Source: UBA2428 sp002343545 | Lineage (GTDB): Bacteria; Bdellovibrionota; UBA2428 | Assembly: GCA_937952285.1 (NCBI GenBank) | Contig: CALFZE010000111.1 | Coordinates: 1 to 59,528, forward strand | Direction: 5' to 3' | Length of the DNA stretch: 59,528 bases | Shown here: positions 1 through 8,664 of the stretch, one piece after another | How the letters are laid out: each line of letters opens with the position of its first letter | Position numbering within the stretch: the first letter of the stretch is position 1 | Made by a program: the position numbers and the translations under genes | The notes under the pieces: model-generated | Seen by the model: the letters and a program-made list of their open reading frames with translations, nothing else | What the model was told of the DNA's origin: nothing | Database searches by the model: none

Positions 1-16
1 ACCGTGAAATGGGTAC

Positions 17-46
17 AAAAAAGGGGTCGCGGTCTCCCGCGACCCC
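17..46 (-). terminator. Rho-independent terminator after tsf
   Basis: On the minus strand a perfect 10-bp GC stem (arms 23-32 and 37-46, loop of 4) is followed by a run of six T (complement of A17-A22). It lies 17 bp past the tsf stop codon and so ends the rpsB-tsf transcript. This is the most canonical terminator in the window. Confidence 0.9.
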
Positions 47-63
47 GATCGGGGCATCGGTCC

Positions 64-1005
64 TTAGGCTTTGACGCCCGAGGCCGCGGCGACCTCGGCG
101 GCGAAGTCGTCCTTCTTCTTCTCGATGCCTTCACCGAGTTCGAAGCGGGCGAAGCGCTTGATGCTCAGCTTGCCGCCGAGCTTCTTGCCTTCTTCGTCGA
201 GGAGTTTCTTCACGGCCTTGTCGGGCTCCTTCACGAAGCCTTGCTCCATGAGGCAGACTTCGGCGCCGTACTTGGCGACTTTGCCTTCGACGATCTTGTC
301 GAGGAAAGCTTCGGCCTTGCCGGCTTGGCGAGCCTGGTCCTTGGCGATCTCGCGCTCGCGCGCGATGACGTCGGCCGGGATCTCGGAGGGAACGAGGTAG
401 AGGGGCTTGTTCGCGGCGACGTGCAGGCAAAGGTCGCGGGCGAGTTGCTGGGCTTCGGGCTTGGCGAGGGCGGCCGCGTTGTCGGAGCCGAGCTCGACGA
501 TGACGCCGATCTTGCCGCCCATGTGGATGTACGAGCCGAGGAGGCCGTCCGTCGTTTCGAAGCGCTGGAAGCGGCGAACTTGGATGTTCTCGCCGATCTT
601 GGCGACGGCTTCGGTAAGGACCGTCTTCACGTCCTTGCCGGCCTGCGCGACGGCGGGCTGGGCGAGGAGAGCGTCGACGTCGCCCGGGTTCTTGGCGGCG
701 ACTTGCATCGCGACGGAGTCGACGAGAGCTTTGAATTCGGGGCCCATGCCGACGAAGTCGGTTTCGCAATTCAGCTCGGTGACGACGCCGATCTTGCCGC
801 CTTCCAGGACGAGGGCGGTGACTTGCCCTTCGGCCGCGACGCGACCGGCCTTCTTGGCGGCGGCGGCGAGACCCTTCTTACGGAGAAAGTCGACGGCCTT
901 TTCGAGGTCGCCGCCCGATTCCGTGAGGGCTTTCTTGCAATCCATCATTCCGGCGCCGGTCTTCTGGCGAAGTTCGTTGACGGCGGCTGCGGTGATTCCA
1001 GACAT
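64..1005 (-). CDS. tsf: Elongation factor Ts
   Basis: EF-Ts, 313 aa, the cytosolic guanine-nucleotide exchange factor that recycles EF-Tu-GDP. The N-terminal UBA-like segment (residues 1-40, starting MSGITAAAVNELRQKTGAGM) and the EF-Tu-contacting NCETDFVG motif (TDFV at 82-85) are present, followed by the duplicated core domain. The start is well supported: AAGGAG lies 8 nt before the ATG. The gene follows rpsB on the same strand with a 114-bp gap, the usual rpsB-tsf order, and ends at a strong terminator. The length is slightly above the E. coli protein (about 283 aa) but within the family range. Confidence 0.97.
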   Translation of the reverse strand: MSGITAAAVNELRQKTGAGMMDCKKALTESGGDLEKAVDFLRKKGLAAAAKKAGRVAAEGQVTALVLEGGKIGVVTELNCETDFVGMGPEFKALVDSVAMQVAAKNPGDVDALLAQPAVAQAGKDVKTVLTEAVAKIGENIQVRRFQRFETTDGLLGSYIHMGGKIGVIVELGSDNAAALAKPEAQQLARDLCLHVAANKPLYLVPSEIPADVIAREREIAKDQARQAGKAEAFLDKIVEGKVAKYGAEVCLMEQGFVKEPDKAVKKLLDEEGKKLGGKLSIKRFARFELGEGIEKKKDDFAAEVAAASGVKA

Positions 1006-1060
1006 CTTTCAATCTCCTTGTATGCGCTTGCGGGGGATCGGGGCTCTCGCCCGAGAAACG

Positions 1061-1104
1061 CCGCGCGCGGGTGAGGCGCGCGGCTCGTTCACCCCTTCGG
1101 GGTG
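1061..1104 (-). promoter_or_regulatory. Two hairpins in the rpsB-tsf spacer
   Basis: The 114-bp spacer holds an 8-bp GC stem (1061-1068 with 1076-1083) and a 6-bp CACCCC/GGGGTG stem with a 3-nt loop (1090-1095 with 1099-1104). Neither has a T tract, so full termination is unlikely. They may be a processing or attenuation element that sets the S2 to EF-Ts ratio. The structure is seen directly; the role is inference. Confidence 0.4.
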
Positions 1105-1119
1105 GCGGATAGCGGGGAC

Positions 1120-1989
1120 TTAGTTCGGCTTGTCGGCTTTGGCGCCGCGACGAACTTGGACGTCGACGGTGCGACCTTCGCGGTCGGTCGTCGTGCCGCC
1201 GGCCTTGCGGGGGCCGCGCGAGCGGGGCTCTTCGACTTCGTTCGTCTGGGCGATCTTCGCGTCGATCTCGCGCTTGTCGGCCATCGCGCGGGCCTTCTCT
1301 TCGAAGACCTTGGCGCCGTCGAGGTACGCGTCCGCGATCGCCGAAGCGAAGAGGCGGATGGACTTGAGGGCGTCGTCGTTACCCGGGATGACGTAGTCGA
1401 CGAGGTCGGGGTCGCAGTTCGTGTCGGTGATCGCGATGACCGGGATGCCGAGGACTTGCGCTTCGGCGACGGCGTTGTGCTCCTTGGAAGGGTCGATCAC
1501 GACGATCGCGCCGGGCGCTTCGCGCATGCGGCGGATACCGCCGAGGTTGCGCACGAGACGCTCGTGTTCCTTGTCGGCTTGCGAACGTTCTTTCTTGGGC
1601 ATGTCTTCCCAGAACGCGGAAGCTTTCTTCTCTTCGATGCGTTCCATCGAGTTGATGCAGGTCTGGATCGTCGAGAAGTTCGTGAGCGTGCCGCCGAGCC
1701 AGCGCTCGTTCACGTAGGGGCAGTTCGCGCGCTCGGCCTGCTCGCGGATGACGTCCTTGGATTGCGGCTTCGTGCCGACGAAGAGGACCTTCTTGCCTTG
1801 GGCGGAGACTTGCGTGACGAACTGGAGGGCCGTCTTCGCGAGTTGCACCGTCTTCTGGAGGTCGATGATGTAGATGCCGTTACGCGAGCCGAAGATGTAG
1901 GGCTTCATCTTCGGGTTCCAGCGCGAGGTCTGGTGGCCGAAGTGCACGCCGGCTTCGAGGAGTTCTTTCATCGTGATCTGAGCGGTCAT
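1120..1989 (-). CDS. rpsB: 30S ribosomal protein S2
   Basis: Ribosomal protein S2, 289 aa, part of the small-subunit head/body interface and needed to bring S1 to the ribosome. The family start MTAQITMKELLEAGVHFGHQ and the motifs WNPKMKPYIFGSRNGIYIIDL, WLGGTLTNF and IVVIDPSKEHNAVAEA are all present. The start at 1989 is set by GAAAGGA 7 nt upstream; an in-frame extension further upstream has no family similarity and covers the leader. The C-terminal tail of about 50 residues is basic and acidic (EEPRSRGPRKAGG) and longer than in E. coli. It is the first gene of the rpsB-tsf operon. Confidence 0.97.
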   Translation of the reverse strand: MTAQITMKELLEAGVHFGHQTSRWNPKMKPYIFGSRNGIYIIDLQKTVQLAKTALQFVTQVSAQGKKVLFVGTKPQSKDVIREQAERANCPYVNERWLGGTLTNFSTIQTCINSMERIEEKKASAFWEDMPKKERSQADKEHERLVRNLGGIRRMREAPGAIVVIDPSKEHNAVAEAQVLGIPVIAITDTNCDPDLVDYVIPGNDDALKSIRLFASAIADAYLDGAKVFEEKARAMADKREIDAKIAQTNEVEEPRSRGPRKAGGTTTDREGRTVDVQVRRGAKADKPN

Positions 1990-2061
1990 GTGGGATCCTT
2001 TCTTGTTTCCAAGTCGGGGGGTTAGAGGCCCGACGAGAGCTCTTGTTGACGCCAGTTGCGC

Positions 2062-2098
2062 GGCCGAAAACACGGCCTCAAGAACCGAAAGACGGTTC
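2062..2098 (-). promoter_or_regulatory. Putative rpsB leader with two stem-loops
   Basis: The 5' region of rpsB folds into two adjacent stem-loops on the minus strand: GAACCG/CGGTTC (2082-2098, 5-nt loop) and GGCCG/CGGCC (2062-2077, 6-nt loop). Leader RNAs that bind S2 and repress rpsB are known in several bacterial groups, so these may be the autoregulatory target. No convincing -35/-10 pair was found between here and 2231. Confidence 0.35.
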
Positions 2099-2231
2099 AA
2101 CACGCGCGCAGCGACGTATCAAGCAAAAAGATCAATGAAATCGAAGGGGAAGACGGGGTGGTGGGAGGCCCCGGCGGAGACCCGAAGGAGGGCCCCGGCG
2201 TTGCGCCGAAGCCCTTGGAATTCCTTGGGTT

Positions 2232-3773
2232 TTAGCGAGCCGTAACTTCGTTCGGGTCTTGGATGTGGCTCATCGGCAGCGAGCGCAGGAAGCTGTCGAG
2301 AATCTCGGAACCCGCTTCGGGGTTCAGCTTCGCGCGGCCTTCCTGCTGCTGGGGCGCGACGTGCGTGCCTTCCAGGAAGCGGCCGAAGGCGAGGGCGTGC
2401 TGACCGGAGCCGCGCACGATTTCCTGGGTGAGGCCCGTGCCGGGCGGCAGGAAGGTGGCCGCGGTCTCGACGAGGCCGTCGCCGGGCGAAGCCCAGGCGT
2501 GCTGCTTGTAGGCGTGCTTCTGCATGAACGAGCCCATCTTGCTCAGGTTCGGGTAGCCGTCCGGGCCGTCCGGCAGCATCGAGAAGCTGATCCAGCGGAG
2601 GTTGGGGTAGAGAGCCTTGAGGTCGGTGACCTGGAACTTGCTCCAGGGGCTCTTGGCCAGGGCATTGATGCCTTCGAGCGGGTTGCCGTGCAGGAGGTCG
2701 CGGTCCATGAAGGGCATCGCGCGACGGAGCACGAAGGGGATGGCGGACTTCTGCTCCGAGATCCAGTGCGCGATGAAGGACTCGCGCACGACGCCGGAGA
2801 GCGCCACGAGCAGGCGGATCTTCGTGCGTTCCTCGTAGCTCATCTCGGGGCCGCTCGTGAGAAGCGCCGTGAGGGAGTCCGCGACGCCCTTCGACGCGGC
2901 CACGATGATGGCGCGGTCGAGCTTGGGCAGCTGGGCGCGGATCTGCTCGGCGATGAGGCGGCCGTTGTGCTCGTAGCTCACGGCGGGCTCGGTGTTGAGC
3001 AGGTGGGTCGAGAAGCCCAGGGTGCCGGCGACCTGCGCCGCCCGACGGATGAGCTCGCGGTTCTGGCTGTTGCCCGAAACGTCGATGCCGAAGACGACGA
3101 AGATGCCCGTCTTGGCGCGCTCTTCCTTGCTCATGTTGACGACGGAGCCTTCGACCTTGAAGGACTTGTCGCGGGCGGCGTGCTGCACGTCGCTCTCGAG
3201 CTGGCCGCCGCGGGCGTCGAGCTTGATCATCTCGTCCCGGAGCGTTTCGGTCGCTTTGAGCATGCCGATGCTTTGCGCGACTTCGCGGCTGTACAGCAGA
3301 AGATCGAGCTCACCGTTCACGTAGGCGTTCGCCGAGGGCGGCGGCGGGGTCGCGTCGCAGTCGATGCCGCCCGAGACGAAGACGTTCCAGCAGCGCTTGG
3401 CTTCGGCGGACGCGTTCGGGTTCAGCTTGATCTTGTGGAGCGGGTACGGGTCGAACTCGTTGAAGAGCATATGTCCCAGCGGGATGTCGGCGATCTGGAA
3501 GTCCACGGCCGACTTGCGGCGGTAGAGCGCGGGACGGAAGCGGGAGGGGACCTGGACGCGCATGCGCAGCCATTCTTCGTCGCTCATCACGACGGCGTCG
3601 CGGATCGAGCGCGGGAGCGCGCGCAAGAGGATCGTCTCCTTCTTGGAGGGGACGCGATCGGAATCGGCGACGGGAGCGGATGCCGTCGAATCCGGGCCGT
3701 GGGTCGAGCACCCGACGAGCGAGCCGAGCAGCGAAGCCGCGAAGATGAGACGAAGGCGTGACGATGCGATCAT
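2232..3773 (-). CDS. Unknown lipoprotein, possible alpha/beta-hydrolase fold
   Basis: Predicted lipoprotein of 513 aa: a short positively charged start, a hydrophobic stretch and the lipobox LVGC with the lipidated Cys at residue 22. The middle has alternating strand/helix character with IIVAASKG, which resembles a nucleophile elbow (G/A-x-S-x-G), after IFVVFGIDVSG. A serine-hydrolase-like Rossmann/alpha-beta fold is possible, but the catalytic Asp and His are not obvious. The end is rich in Gly, Pro and Gln. The start has GGGGGGA just upstream. It stands alone on the minus strand between rpsB and a hydrolase gene. I do not recognise a family. Confidence 0.75.
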   Translation of the reverse strand: MIASSRLRLIFAASLLGSLVGCSTHGPDSTASAPVADSDRVPSKKETILLRALPRSIRDAVVMSDEEWLRMRVQVPSRFRPALYRRKSAVDFQIADIPLGHMLFNEFDPYPLHKIKLNPNASAEAKRCWNVFVSGGIDCDATPPPPSANAYVNGELDLLLYSREVAQSIGMLKATETLRDEMIKLDARGGQLESDVQHAARDKSFKVEGSVVNMSKEERAKTGIFVVFGIDVSGNSQNRELIRRAAQVAGTLGFSTHLLNTEPAVSYEHNGRLIAEQIRAQLPKLDRAIIVAASKGVADSLTALLTSGPEMSYEERTKIRLLVALSGVVRESFIAHWISEQKSAIPFVLRRAMPFMDRDLLHGNPLEGINALAKSPWSKFQVTDLKALYPNLRWISFSMLPDGPDGYPNLSKMGSFMQKHAYKQHAWASPGDGLVETAATFLPPGTGLTQEIVRGSGQHALAFGRFLEGTHVAPQQQEGRAKLNPEAGSEILDSFLRSLPMSHIQDPNEVTAR

Positions 3774-3876
3774 GAAATCCCCCCTGATCCGAAGAGTTTA
3801 ACGCAGGGAGCGGGGGCGGAGCCTCCCCAAAGATTTGGCCCTCGCGCGGGGCGGCGGCGGGATTTTGGCGGAGCGG

Positions 3877-4869
3877 CTAGCGGGTCGCTCCCGTGAAGGC
3901 GCGGAGGGCTTCCACGAAGGCCGCGGGCTGATCCATGTAGACGGCGTGCGAAGCGTCGGGGATCACGCGCAGGCGCTCGGGCTCGCCGGGCATCGAGAGG
4001 GCGTTCGCGAGCACGTTCCGCGCGAGCGGGGTGAAGAGCCCGTCGAGCTCGCCGTAGATGCCCGCGATGCGGGCGCGTTCCCGGTGCACGAGCGCGAGCC
4101 CGTCGAAGCGGATGTAGTCTTCGTTGCTCAGAAAGCCCGGCATCGCGGTCAGACGGCCGGAGTCGGGCGCGTCCGGTCGAGCTTGCGCGAGGTAGTCCCG
4201 CCAGATCGAGCGCCCTTCCTCGCTCGGTCGTCCCGCGTAGACGCCGCATTCGCCGGCGGCGGCGAAGCTCATGGCGACCGCCGAGACCCGCGCTTCGTGC
4301 GTGTCGGCGAGACCCCGGAAGAGTTGGGCGTGGAGGGCGGCCACGACGCGCGCCTTCTCCCCTTGCCCCGCCGCTTCGAAACGGCGCGCGCAGAGTTCGT
4401 GGATCGCGCGCAGGCTGTCTTCGAAGACGACCGGGGCGGCGACGAGGATGATCTTTTCGACGCGTTCCGGGTGTCGCTCGAGAAAATGGAGCGCGATCGC
4501 GCCGCCGTGCGAGTGGCCGAGCAGCGTGGCGCGCGGCAAGCCCGCCTCGTCGAGGAGCGCGGCGAGGTCGTCGGCGTAGCGTGCGTAGCGGTAGTCGCCC
4601 TCGGGCGCGGGCGCGCTGCGTCCTTGGCCGCGTTGATCGTAAACGAGCACGAAGAATCCGGCGGCGGCCAGGCGGGGCGCCAGGGTCGCTTCGAAATCGC
4701 GCGAGTGGTAGCCCGGCCCCCCGTGCACGAAGACGAGCGCCGGATCGCGCGGGGAGCCGAAGCTCCGGCGATAGATCCCCTCGAGTTTGTCGGCGACGGT
4801 CGACGCGAGGGCGGGGCCCATCGTGGAAAGGGCCAGGGCGAATCCGAGAAAGGCGCGCGGGATGGGCAT
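3877..4869 (-). CDS. Exported alpha/beta hydrolase, proline iminopeptidase-like
   Basis: Alpha/beta-hydrolase of the S33 type, 330 aa, with an N-terminal signal peptide (about residues 1-22, cleavage near ALA-S), so it probably acts in the periplasm. All landmarks are present: oxyanion HGGPG at 49-53, YDQRGQGRS at 77-85, nucleophile elbow GHSHGG with Ser120, the acid in YGELDG (Asp276) and the base in DASHAVYMDQP (His308). HGGPG together with DQRG(x)GRS is typical of prolyl iminopeptidases and their relatives. The substrate cannot be named: hydrolases with these motifs also act on esters and amides. AGGA lies just before the start. No operon partner is evident. Confidence 0.85.
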   Translation of the reverse strand: MPIPRAFLGFALALSTMGPALASTVADKLEGIYRRSFGSPRDPALVFVHGGPGYHSRDFEATLAPRLAAAGFFVLVYDQRGQGRSAPAPEGDYRYARYADDLAALLDEAGLPRATLLGHSHGGAIALHFLERHPERVEKIILVAAPVVFEDSLRAIHELCARRFEAAGQGEKARVVAALHAQLFRGLADTHEARVSAVAMSFAAAGECGVYAGRPSEEGRSIWRDYLAQARPDAPDSGRLTAMPGFLSNEDYIRFDGLALVHRERARIAGIYGELDGLFTPLARNVLANALSMPGEPERLRVIPDASHAVYMDQPAAFVEALRAFTGATR

Positions 4870-4962
4870 TTCGTCCTGCTAGCGAGCGGGGTATCGGTCT
4901 GTCGAGCGAAAGCGTGACGTCGGGGTGAGCCGATCCCGCGAAGCTGCTAGAGTGAGCCGCGC

Positions 4963-6675
4963 GTGAGCTACGACCACCTGCCGGCCGACTTGGCCCATAA
5001 GCTCGAGAATTGCCCGACGAACCCCGGCGTTTACGTCATGCGTGACGAGGGCAAAACGGTGATCTACGTGGGTAAGGCCAAGAACCTGCGCAACCGCGTG
5101 CGCACGTACTTTCAGCTCGGCGCCGACCACGAGCCCAAGACCGTGATCCTCGTGGGCAAGGTGCGCGACATCGAGTACCTCGAGACGGGCTCCGAGGAAG
5201 AAGCCCTCATCCTCGAGAACACGCTCATCAAGAAGTGGAAGCCCCGCTACAACATCCGCCTGCGGGACGACAAAACCTATCCCTTCCTCAAGCTCGACTT
5301 CAACCACGACTTCCCGCGGCCCTACGTCGCGCGTCGACCCACGAAGCAGGCGGGCGTCGAGTACTTCGGGCCCTTCCCGAACGGCGGCGCCTTCTCGCGC
5401 ACGCTCGAGCTCGCGTCGAAAGTCTTTCAGATTCGCGACTGCCGCGATCACGAGTTCGCGAACCGTTCGCGTCCTTGCTTGAGCCACCAGATCGGCCAAT
5501 GCACGGCGCCCTGCGTGGCCTACGTCACGAAGGAAGACTACGCCAAGCAGGTCGCGGGCTTCCTTTCTTTCCTGAAGGGCGGATCCCAGGAACTCGAGGA
5601 GAAGTGGGAGCGCGAGATGTTCGAGGCCTCCGAGCGCATGGACTTCGAGGAGGCCGCGCGGCTGCGCGATCGCCTGACTTCGATCCGCGCGACCGTCGGC
5701 CAGAACCAGCGTATGGTCGATACGGCCGACCTCACGGACCGCGACATTTGGGCGAGCTGGCCCGCGTGGGGCGAGCGCAACGCGAGTGAGGTACTCGACG
5801 TGGCCGTGCTGCAGTTCCGCGGCGGACGCTGGATCGGGCAGAACTACGTCGAGGCCGACCTGGCCGAGAAGCTTGCCGACGAGGAACTGCTCTCGACGCT
5901 GCTGCTGCAGTACTACGGCAAACACCCGTGCCCGCCCGAGATCGTCGTGCCCGAGGGCAGCGTGGGAGACTTCCACGCGGTCGGCGCCGCGCTCGCGAAG
6001 ATCGCCACGCTCGAGGAAGCGCCGCGCTTGCGCGCGCCCTCCGAGACGAGCGATCTCGCGAAGGCCTTCGATCTCGCGAGCCAGAACGTGCGGGGCGCGG
6101 CCGAGTGGCGCACCGAAAAACGACGCTCGCGGGAGGATGGCCTCGACGCCATCGCCAAGATGCTCGAGCTCGCGGGCCCCCCGCGTCGCATCGAGTGCGT
6201 GGACATCTCGAACTTCCAGGGCGCCGCGAACGTCGCTTCGGCCGTCGTCTTCGTGGACGGCCGTCCCGAGAAGGCGCAGTACCGTCACTACAAGATCCAG
6301 GGTTTCAGCGGGCAGAACGACTTCGCGTCCATGCGCGAGGTCATGTCACGCCGTTACGCTAAGCCCGATTCGCCCGTGCCCGATCTCCTCGTGGTGGACG
6401 GTGGCAAGGGGCAGCTCGCGTCGGCGACCGAGATTCTCAAGGGCCTTGGCTGCACCTTTCCCGTGGTGGGTCTGGCGAAGGCGCGCACGAAGCGCAACTT
6501 CGCCTCGTCCGACGTCGAGACGAGCGAGGAGCGCATCTTCGTGCCCAACCAGAAGAATCCGATTCGCATCAAGAACATCGAGGCCTTCCGCATCCTCACG
6601 CAGATCCGCGACGAGGCGCACCGCTTCGCGATCGAGTTCCACCGCAAGAAGCGCGACGAAGCCTCGGGGCTTTAA
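4963..6675 (+). CDS. uvrC: UvrABC excinuclease subunit C, lacking HhH domain
   Basis: UvrC, 570 aa, makes the dual incisions in nucleotide excision repair. Domains in order: GIY-YIG nuclease (GVY at 22-24, YVG at 35-37, 3' cut), a Cys-containing linker, the UVR helical motif that binds UvrB (around residues 212-240, EASERMDFEEAARLRDRL), and the RNase H-like endonuclease (VDISNFQG, VVDGGKGQL, RDEAHRFA, 5' cut). The protein ends straight after the EFHRKKR motif; the tandem helix-hairpin-helix domain that normally follows (about 50-60 aa) is absent, and no other frame downstream restores it. The start is GTG, with TAGAGT 9 nt upstream and no clear Shine-Dalgarno sequence. Confidence 0.95.
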   Translation: MSYDHLPADLAHKLENCPTNPGVYVMRDEGKTVIYVGKAKNLRNRVRTYFQLGADHEPKTVILVGKVRDIEYLETGSEEEALILENTLIKKWKPRYNIRLRDDKTYPFLKLDFNHDFPRPYVARRPTKQAGVEYFGPFPNGGAFSRTLELASKVFQIRDCRDHEFANRSRPCLSHQIGQCTAPCVAYVTKEDYAKQVAGFLSFLKGGSQELEEKWEREMFEASERMDFEEAARLRDRLTSIRATVGQNQRMVDTADLTDRDIWASWPAWGERNASEVLDVAVLQFRGGRWIGQNYVEADLAEKLADEELLSTLLLQYYGKHPCPPEIVVPEGSVGDFHAVGAALAKIATLEEAPRLRAPSETSDLAKAFDLASQNVRGAAEWRTEKRRSREDGLDAIAKMLELAGPPRRIECVDISNFQGAANVASAVVFVDGRPEKAQYRHYKIQGFSGQNDFASMREVMSRRYAKPDSPVPDLLVVDGGKGQLASATEILKGLGCTFPVVGLAKARTKRNFASSDVETSEERIFVPNQKNPIRIKNIEAFRILTQIRDEAHRFAIEFHRKKRDEASGL

Positions 6676-6702
6676 GATCGTGGGCGGTCGAGGACCCGGC
6701 CC

Positions 6703-6951
6703 TTAGAGGCTGTGCAGGACTTGGATGTAGTTCTTGATCGTCCACGCCGCGATCGCGACCAAGACGATCACTTGCAGCGCCATGCGTAAGGGGCGCGAGC
6801 GGTGGAAAAGCTCGAAGCCGCGGTTCGGGACCCGCGTCGGGCGCTCGCCCAGGTTCGTGCGGAAAATCGCGACTTCCTGGGATCGGTGCGACACGACGGC
6901 GTCGCGCCAGTGGATCCGGATGTTCTCGCGTTGGTATTGAAGCCAGCTCAA
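6703..6951 (-). CDS. Small membrane protein, unknown
   Basis: An 82-aa protein with a basic N-terminal half and one hydrophobic helix near the C-terminus (about residues 58-76, ALQVIVLVAIAAWTI). It is probably a tail-anchored inner-membrane protein with its soluble part in the cytoplasm. It starts 14 bp after the stop of the upstream barrel gene on the same strand, so the two are probably co-transcribed. Its 3' end converges on uvrC with a 27-bp gap. No family is recognised. Confidence 0.65.
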   Translation of the reverse strand: MSWLQYQRENIRIHWRDAVVSHRSQEVAIFRTNLGERPTRVPNRGFELFHRSRPLRMALQVIVLVAIAAWTIKNYIQVLHSL

Positions 6952-6965
6952 AGCTCAGTCGTCCT

Positions 6966-7739
6966 TCAGTAGTTGTAAGAAGCCATGCCCAGGAGCGTGA
7001 TGTAGTCCCCGCTCCGGGTCAGCGAAGTTTTCGTGGTGGGGTTCGTGCCGAAGATGTCGCCGCGGTCGGGCCAGGCGATGAAGTGGTAACGAAGATCGAG
7101 GCCGAGGAAGAGTCGACGGCGGTAGACGTCGAACTCGAAGCCACCGCCGAAGTTGAAGCCAACCCCGTTGTCGGAGTTGACCGCGCCCGTCTGCCAGCGT
7201 TCGCCGACCGAGCCGAGGCCGTTGACCACGGAGTTACCGATGACGCTCTCGGAGCGGAAGAGAACTTCAACGCCCGCGGCGAGGAAAGGATTCATCATCG
7301 AAAAACCGCGTGGCAGGTTTTCGGGGTCGAAGGCGAAACGGAAGCCGAGGCTCGCCGGGACGAGCGTCGTTGAAATTTCGAGGTCGATGTTGGGGCCCGA
7401 GATCGTCGTGTCGTAGAGCGCCTGGTGGCGAGCGAGGCCGATGCCGACCTCGGCCGCCCAGAGCTTATCGAAGTAGTAGACGAAGCGAACGCCCGCGTAG
7501 ACGCCGCCTTGGTAGGCCGCCGCGAGATCACCCGTGAAGATCCCCGAGCCGAGCAGGAACGAGGTTTGGAAGAAGCGCCCGAAGGTCTCTTGGTATTCCT
7601 GTTCCAAATCGACGGGGTCGTTCGCGAAGGCGCCGTAGTCGTCGTAGCCGCTCGAGAAACCTTTTTGCGCGTGCGCGTTCGAGAGTGCGAGGGTCAAGGC
7701 GGCCAGCGTGGCGATGCGGAAACTCGAAAATAAACGCAA
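6966..7739 (-). CDS. Outer-membrane beta-barrel protein
   Basis: A 257-aa protein with a signal peptide ending SNAHA (about residue 24) and then alternating aromatic/glycine strands typical of an 8-strand barrel. Examples are GGVYAGVRFVYYF, LGFRFAFDP and FLGLDLRYHFIAW, and the last residue is an aromatic Tyr, as used for BAM recognition. It belongs to the broad group of outer-membrane beta-barrel domain proteins common in predatory and myxobacterial-type Gram-negatives. The start is TTG at 7739 with GAGGG about 8 nt upstream. It is probably the first gene of a two-gene unit with the small membrane protein that follows. Function beyond structure is unknown. Confidence 0.8.
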   Translation of the reverse strand: MRLFSSFRIATLAALTLALSNAHAQKGFSSGYDDYGAFANDPVDLEQEYQETFGRFFQTSFLLGSGIFTGDLAAAYQGGVYAGVRFVYYFDKLWAAEVGIGLARHQALYDTTISGPNIDLEISTTLVPASLGFRFAFDPENLPRGFSMMNPFLAAGVEVLFRSESVIGNSVVNGLGSVGERWQTGAVNSDNGVGFNFGGGFEFDVYRRRLFLGLDLRYHFIAWPDRGDIFGTNPTTKTSLTRSGDYITLLGMASYNY

Positions 7740-7824
7740 GCGGCAACCCTCCCTGAGACCTTCAAGATCTCACGAAGAGTCGAGTTTGGCACGTTAAGAC
7801 TGCGAAAATATTGCCAAGCGGAGC

Positions 7825-8613
7825 TCAGGGTTCGTCGGGGATTCGTTTTCCGCTCTTCTTGCCGCTCCCCTTGCCGCCGCCCGCCCCGCTTTGATGGCCG
7901 AGCGCGGTATCGAACTCGATTTTTCGGCCGGCCGAACGGTAGGCGGCCTCTTCCGGGGAAAGCTGCTCTTGGTTGAGTTTCTTGATCCCGTCCACGACCG
8001 CCGTCGGCGAGCAGATGCCCATGCGCTTATCCTTGATGTTCTTGCCGATCGTCTTTTCGAAGACGTGCGAGGCGAAGGTCGAGCAATTTTGGCGAATCTC
8101 GCGGTATTCCCTTTGGTTCCAATCCCGGATCTGGGCGTCGAACTTATCTTTTTGGGTTTGGTCGATTTCCTGGCAAGACCGCGCGCCGATCTGGTCGCTC
8201 TTGTCGTAGCCGGGATCGTCGGGGGATTCGTTGTGGCCGTCGCCGCCGTGCCGAAGCACGGTGATCGAGGAACTCAGGCGGTCGTCGTGCTCGTTTCGCT
8301 TGAGGCTCTTCTTCAGGACTTCGTCGTCGAGCTCGTCCCCTTCGCCTTCGGGCGGCCAAAAGCCGAAGGTCTGCGTGTCGAAGAGGCGGGGGCGATCCTC
8401 GAGCGTCCGCCTTGCTTCCGCGTACGGGTAGTAAGCGAGCGAAGAGTGGCCGAAGCCGGCGAAAAGGACGGGGTAGTGCGCGTGGATGCAAAGCAGTCCG
8501 ACGGCGCCGATCTTCTTCTGGTTCGGCACGGCGAGCTCGGGATCGAGGAGCTCGGCGCGGGCCGCGGCGCCGGTCGCGAGAAAGGTGGCGAGCAGGACGA
8601 AACGCTCAAACAT
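7825..8613 (-). CDS. Secreted permuted-papain-like thiol protein
   Basis: A protein of about 262 aa with a signal peptide (FVLLATFLATGAAARA). Two motifs stand out. GFGHSSLAYYPY near the N-terminus has the GH-x-S/F-L signature, and EIRQNCSTFASHVF in the second half has NC-S/T-x-F/Y. This His-before-Cys order is typical of circularly permuted NlpC/P60 or DUF4105-like papain folds (peptidases, amidases, acyltransferases). A catalytic role for the Cys and His is inference. The C-terminus is a Gly/Lys-rich tail. ATG at 8613 is preferred because GGAAGG precedes it by 4 nt; an in-frame ATG at 8625 would add 4 residues. The gene follows another exported protein gene on the same strand after 51 bp. 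Confidence 0.65.
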   Translation of the reverse strand: MFERFVLLATFLATGAAARAELLDPELAVPNQKKIGAVGLLCIHAHYPVLFAGFGHSSLAYYPYAEARRTLEDRPRLFDTQTFGFWPPEGEGDELDDEVLKKSLKRNEHDDRLSSSITVLRHGGDGHNESPDDPGYDKSDQIGARSCQEIDQTQKDKFDAQIRDWNQREYREIRQNCSTFASHVFEKTIGKNIKDKRMGICSPTAVVDGIKKLNQEQLSPEEAAYRSAGRKIEFDTALGHQSGAGGGKGSGKKSGKRIPDEP

Positions 8614-8664
8614 CGTGCCTTCCATTCTAAGGGAAGGGTAAGCGTCGAGGTCGTTAAGATTCGG

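Noticed and set aside
4..1074. 356-aa open frame opposite tsf
   Set aside because: It mirrors the tsf gene on the other strand; its Asp/Gly/Leu/Val-rich composition is a by-product of GC-rich third codon positions, and it has no ribosome site.
2210..2230. Possible terminator CCTTGG-AATT-CCTTGG
   Set aside because: It is a direct, not an inverted, repeat and cannot form a stem.
2259..3761. 500-aa open frame opposite the lipoprotein gene
   Set aside because: Arg/Glu/Val/Gly-rich shadow without signal or motif; the minus-strand frame has a lipobox and a ribosome site.
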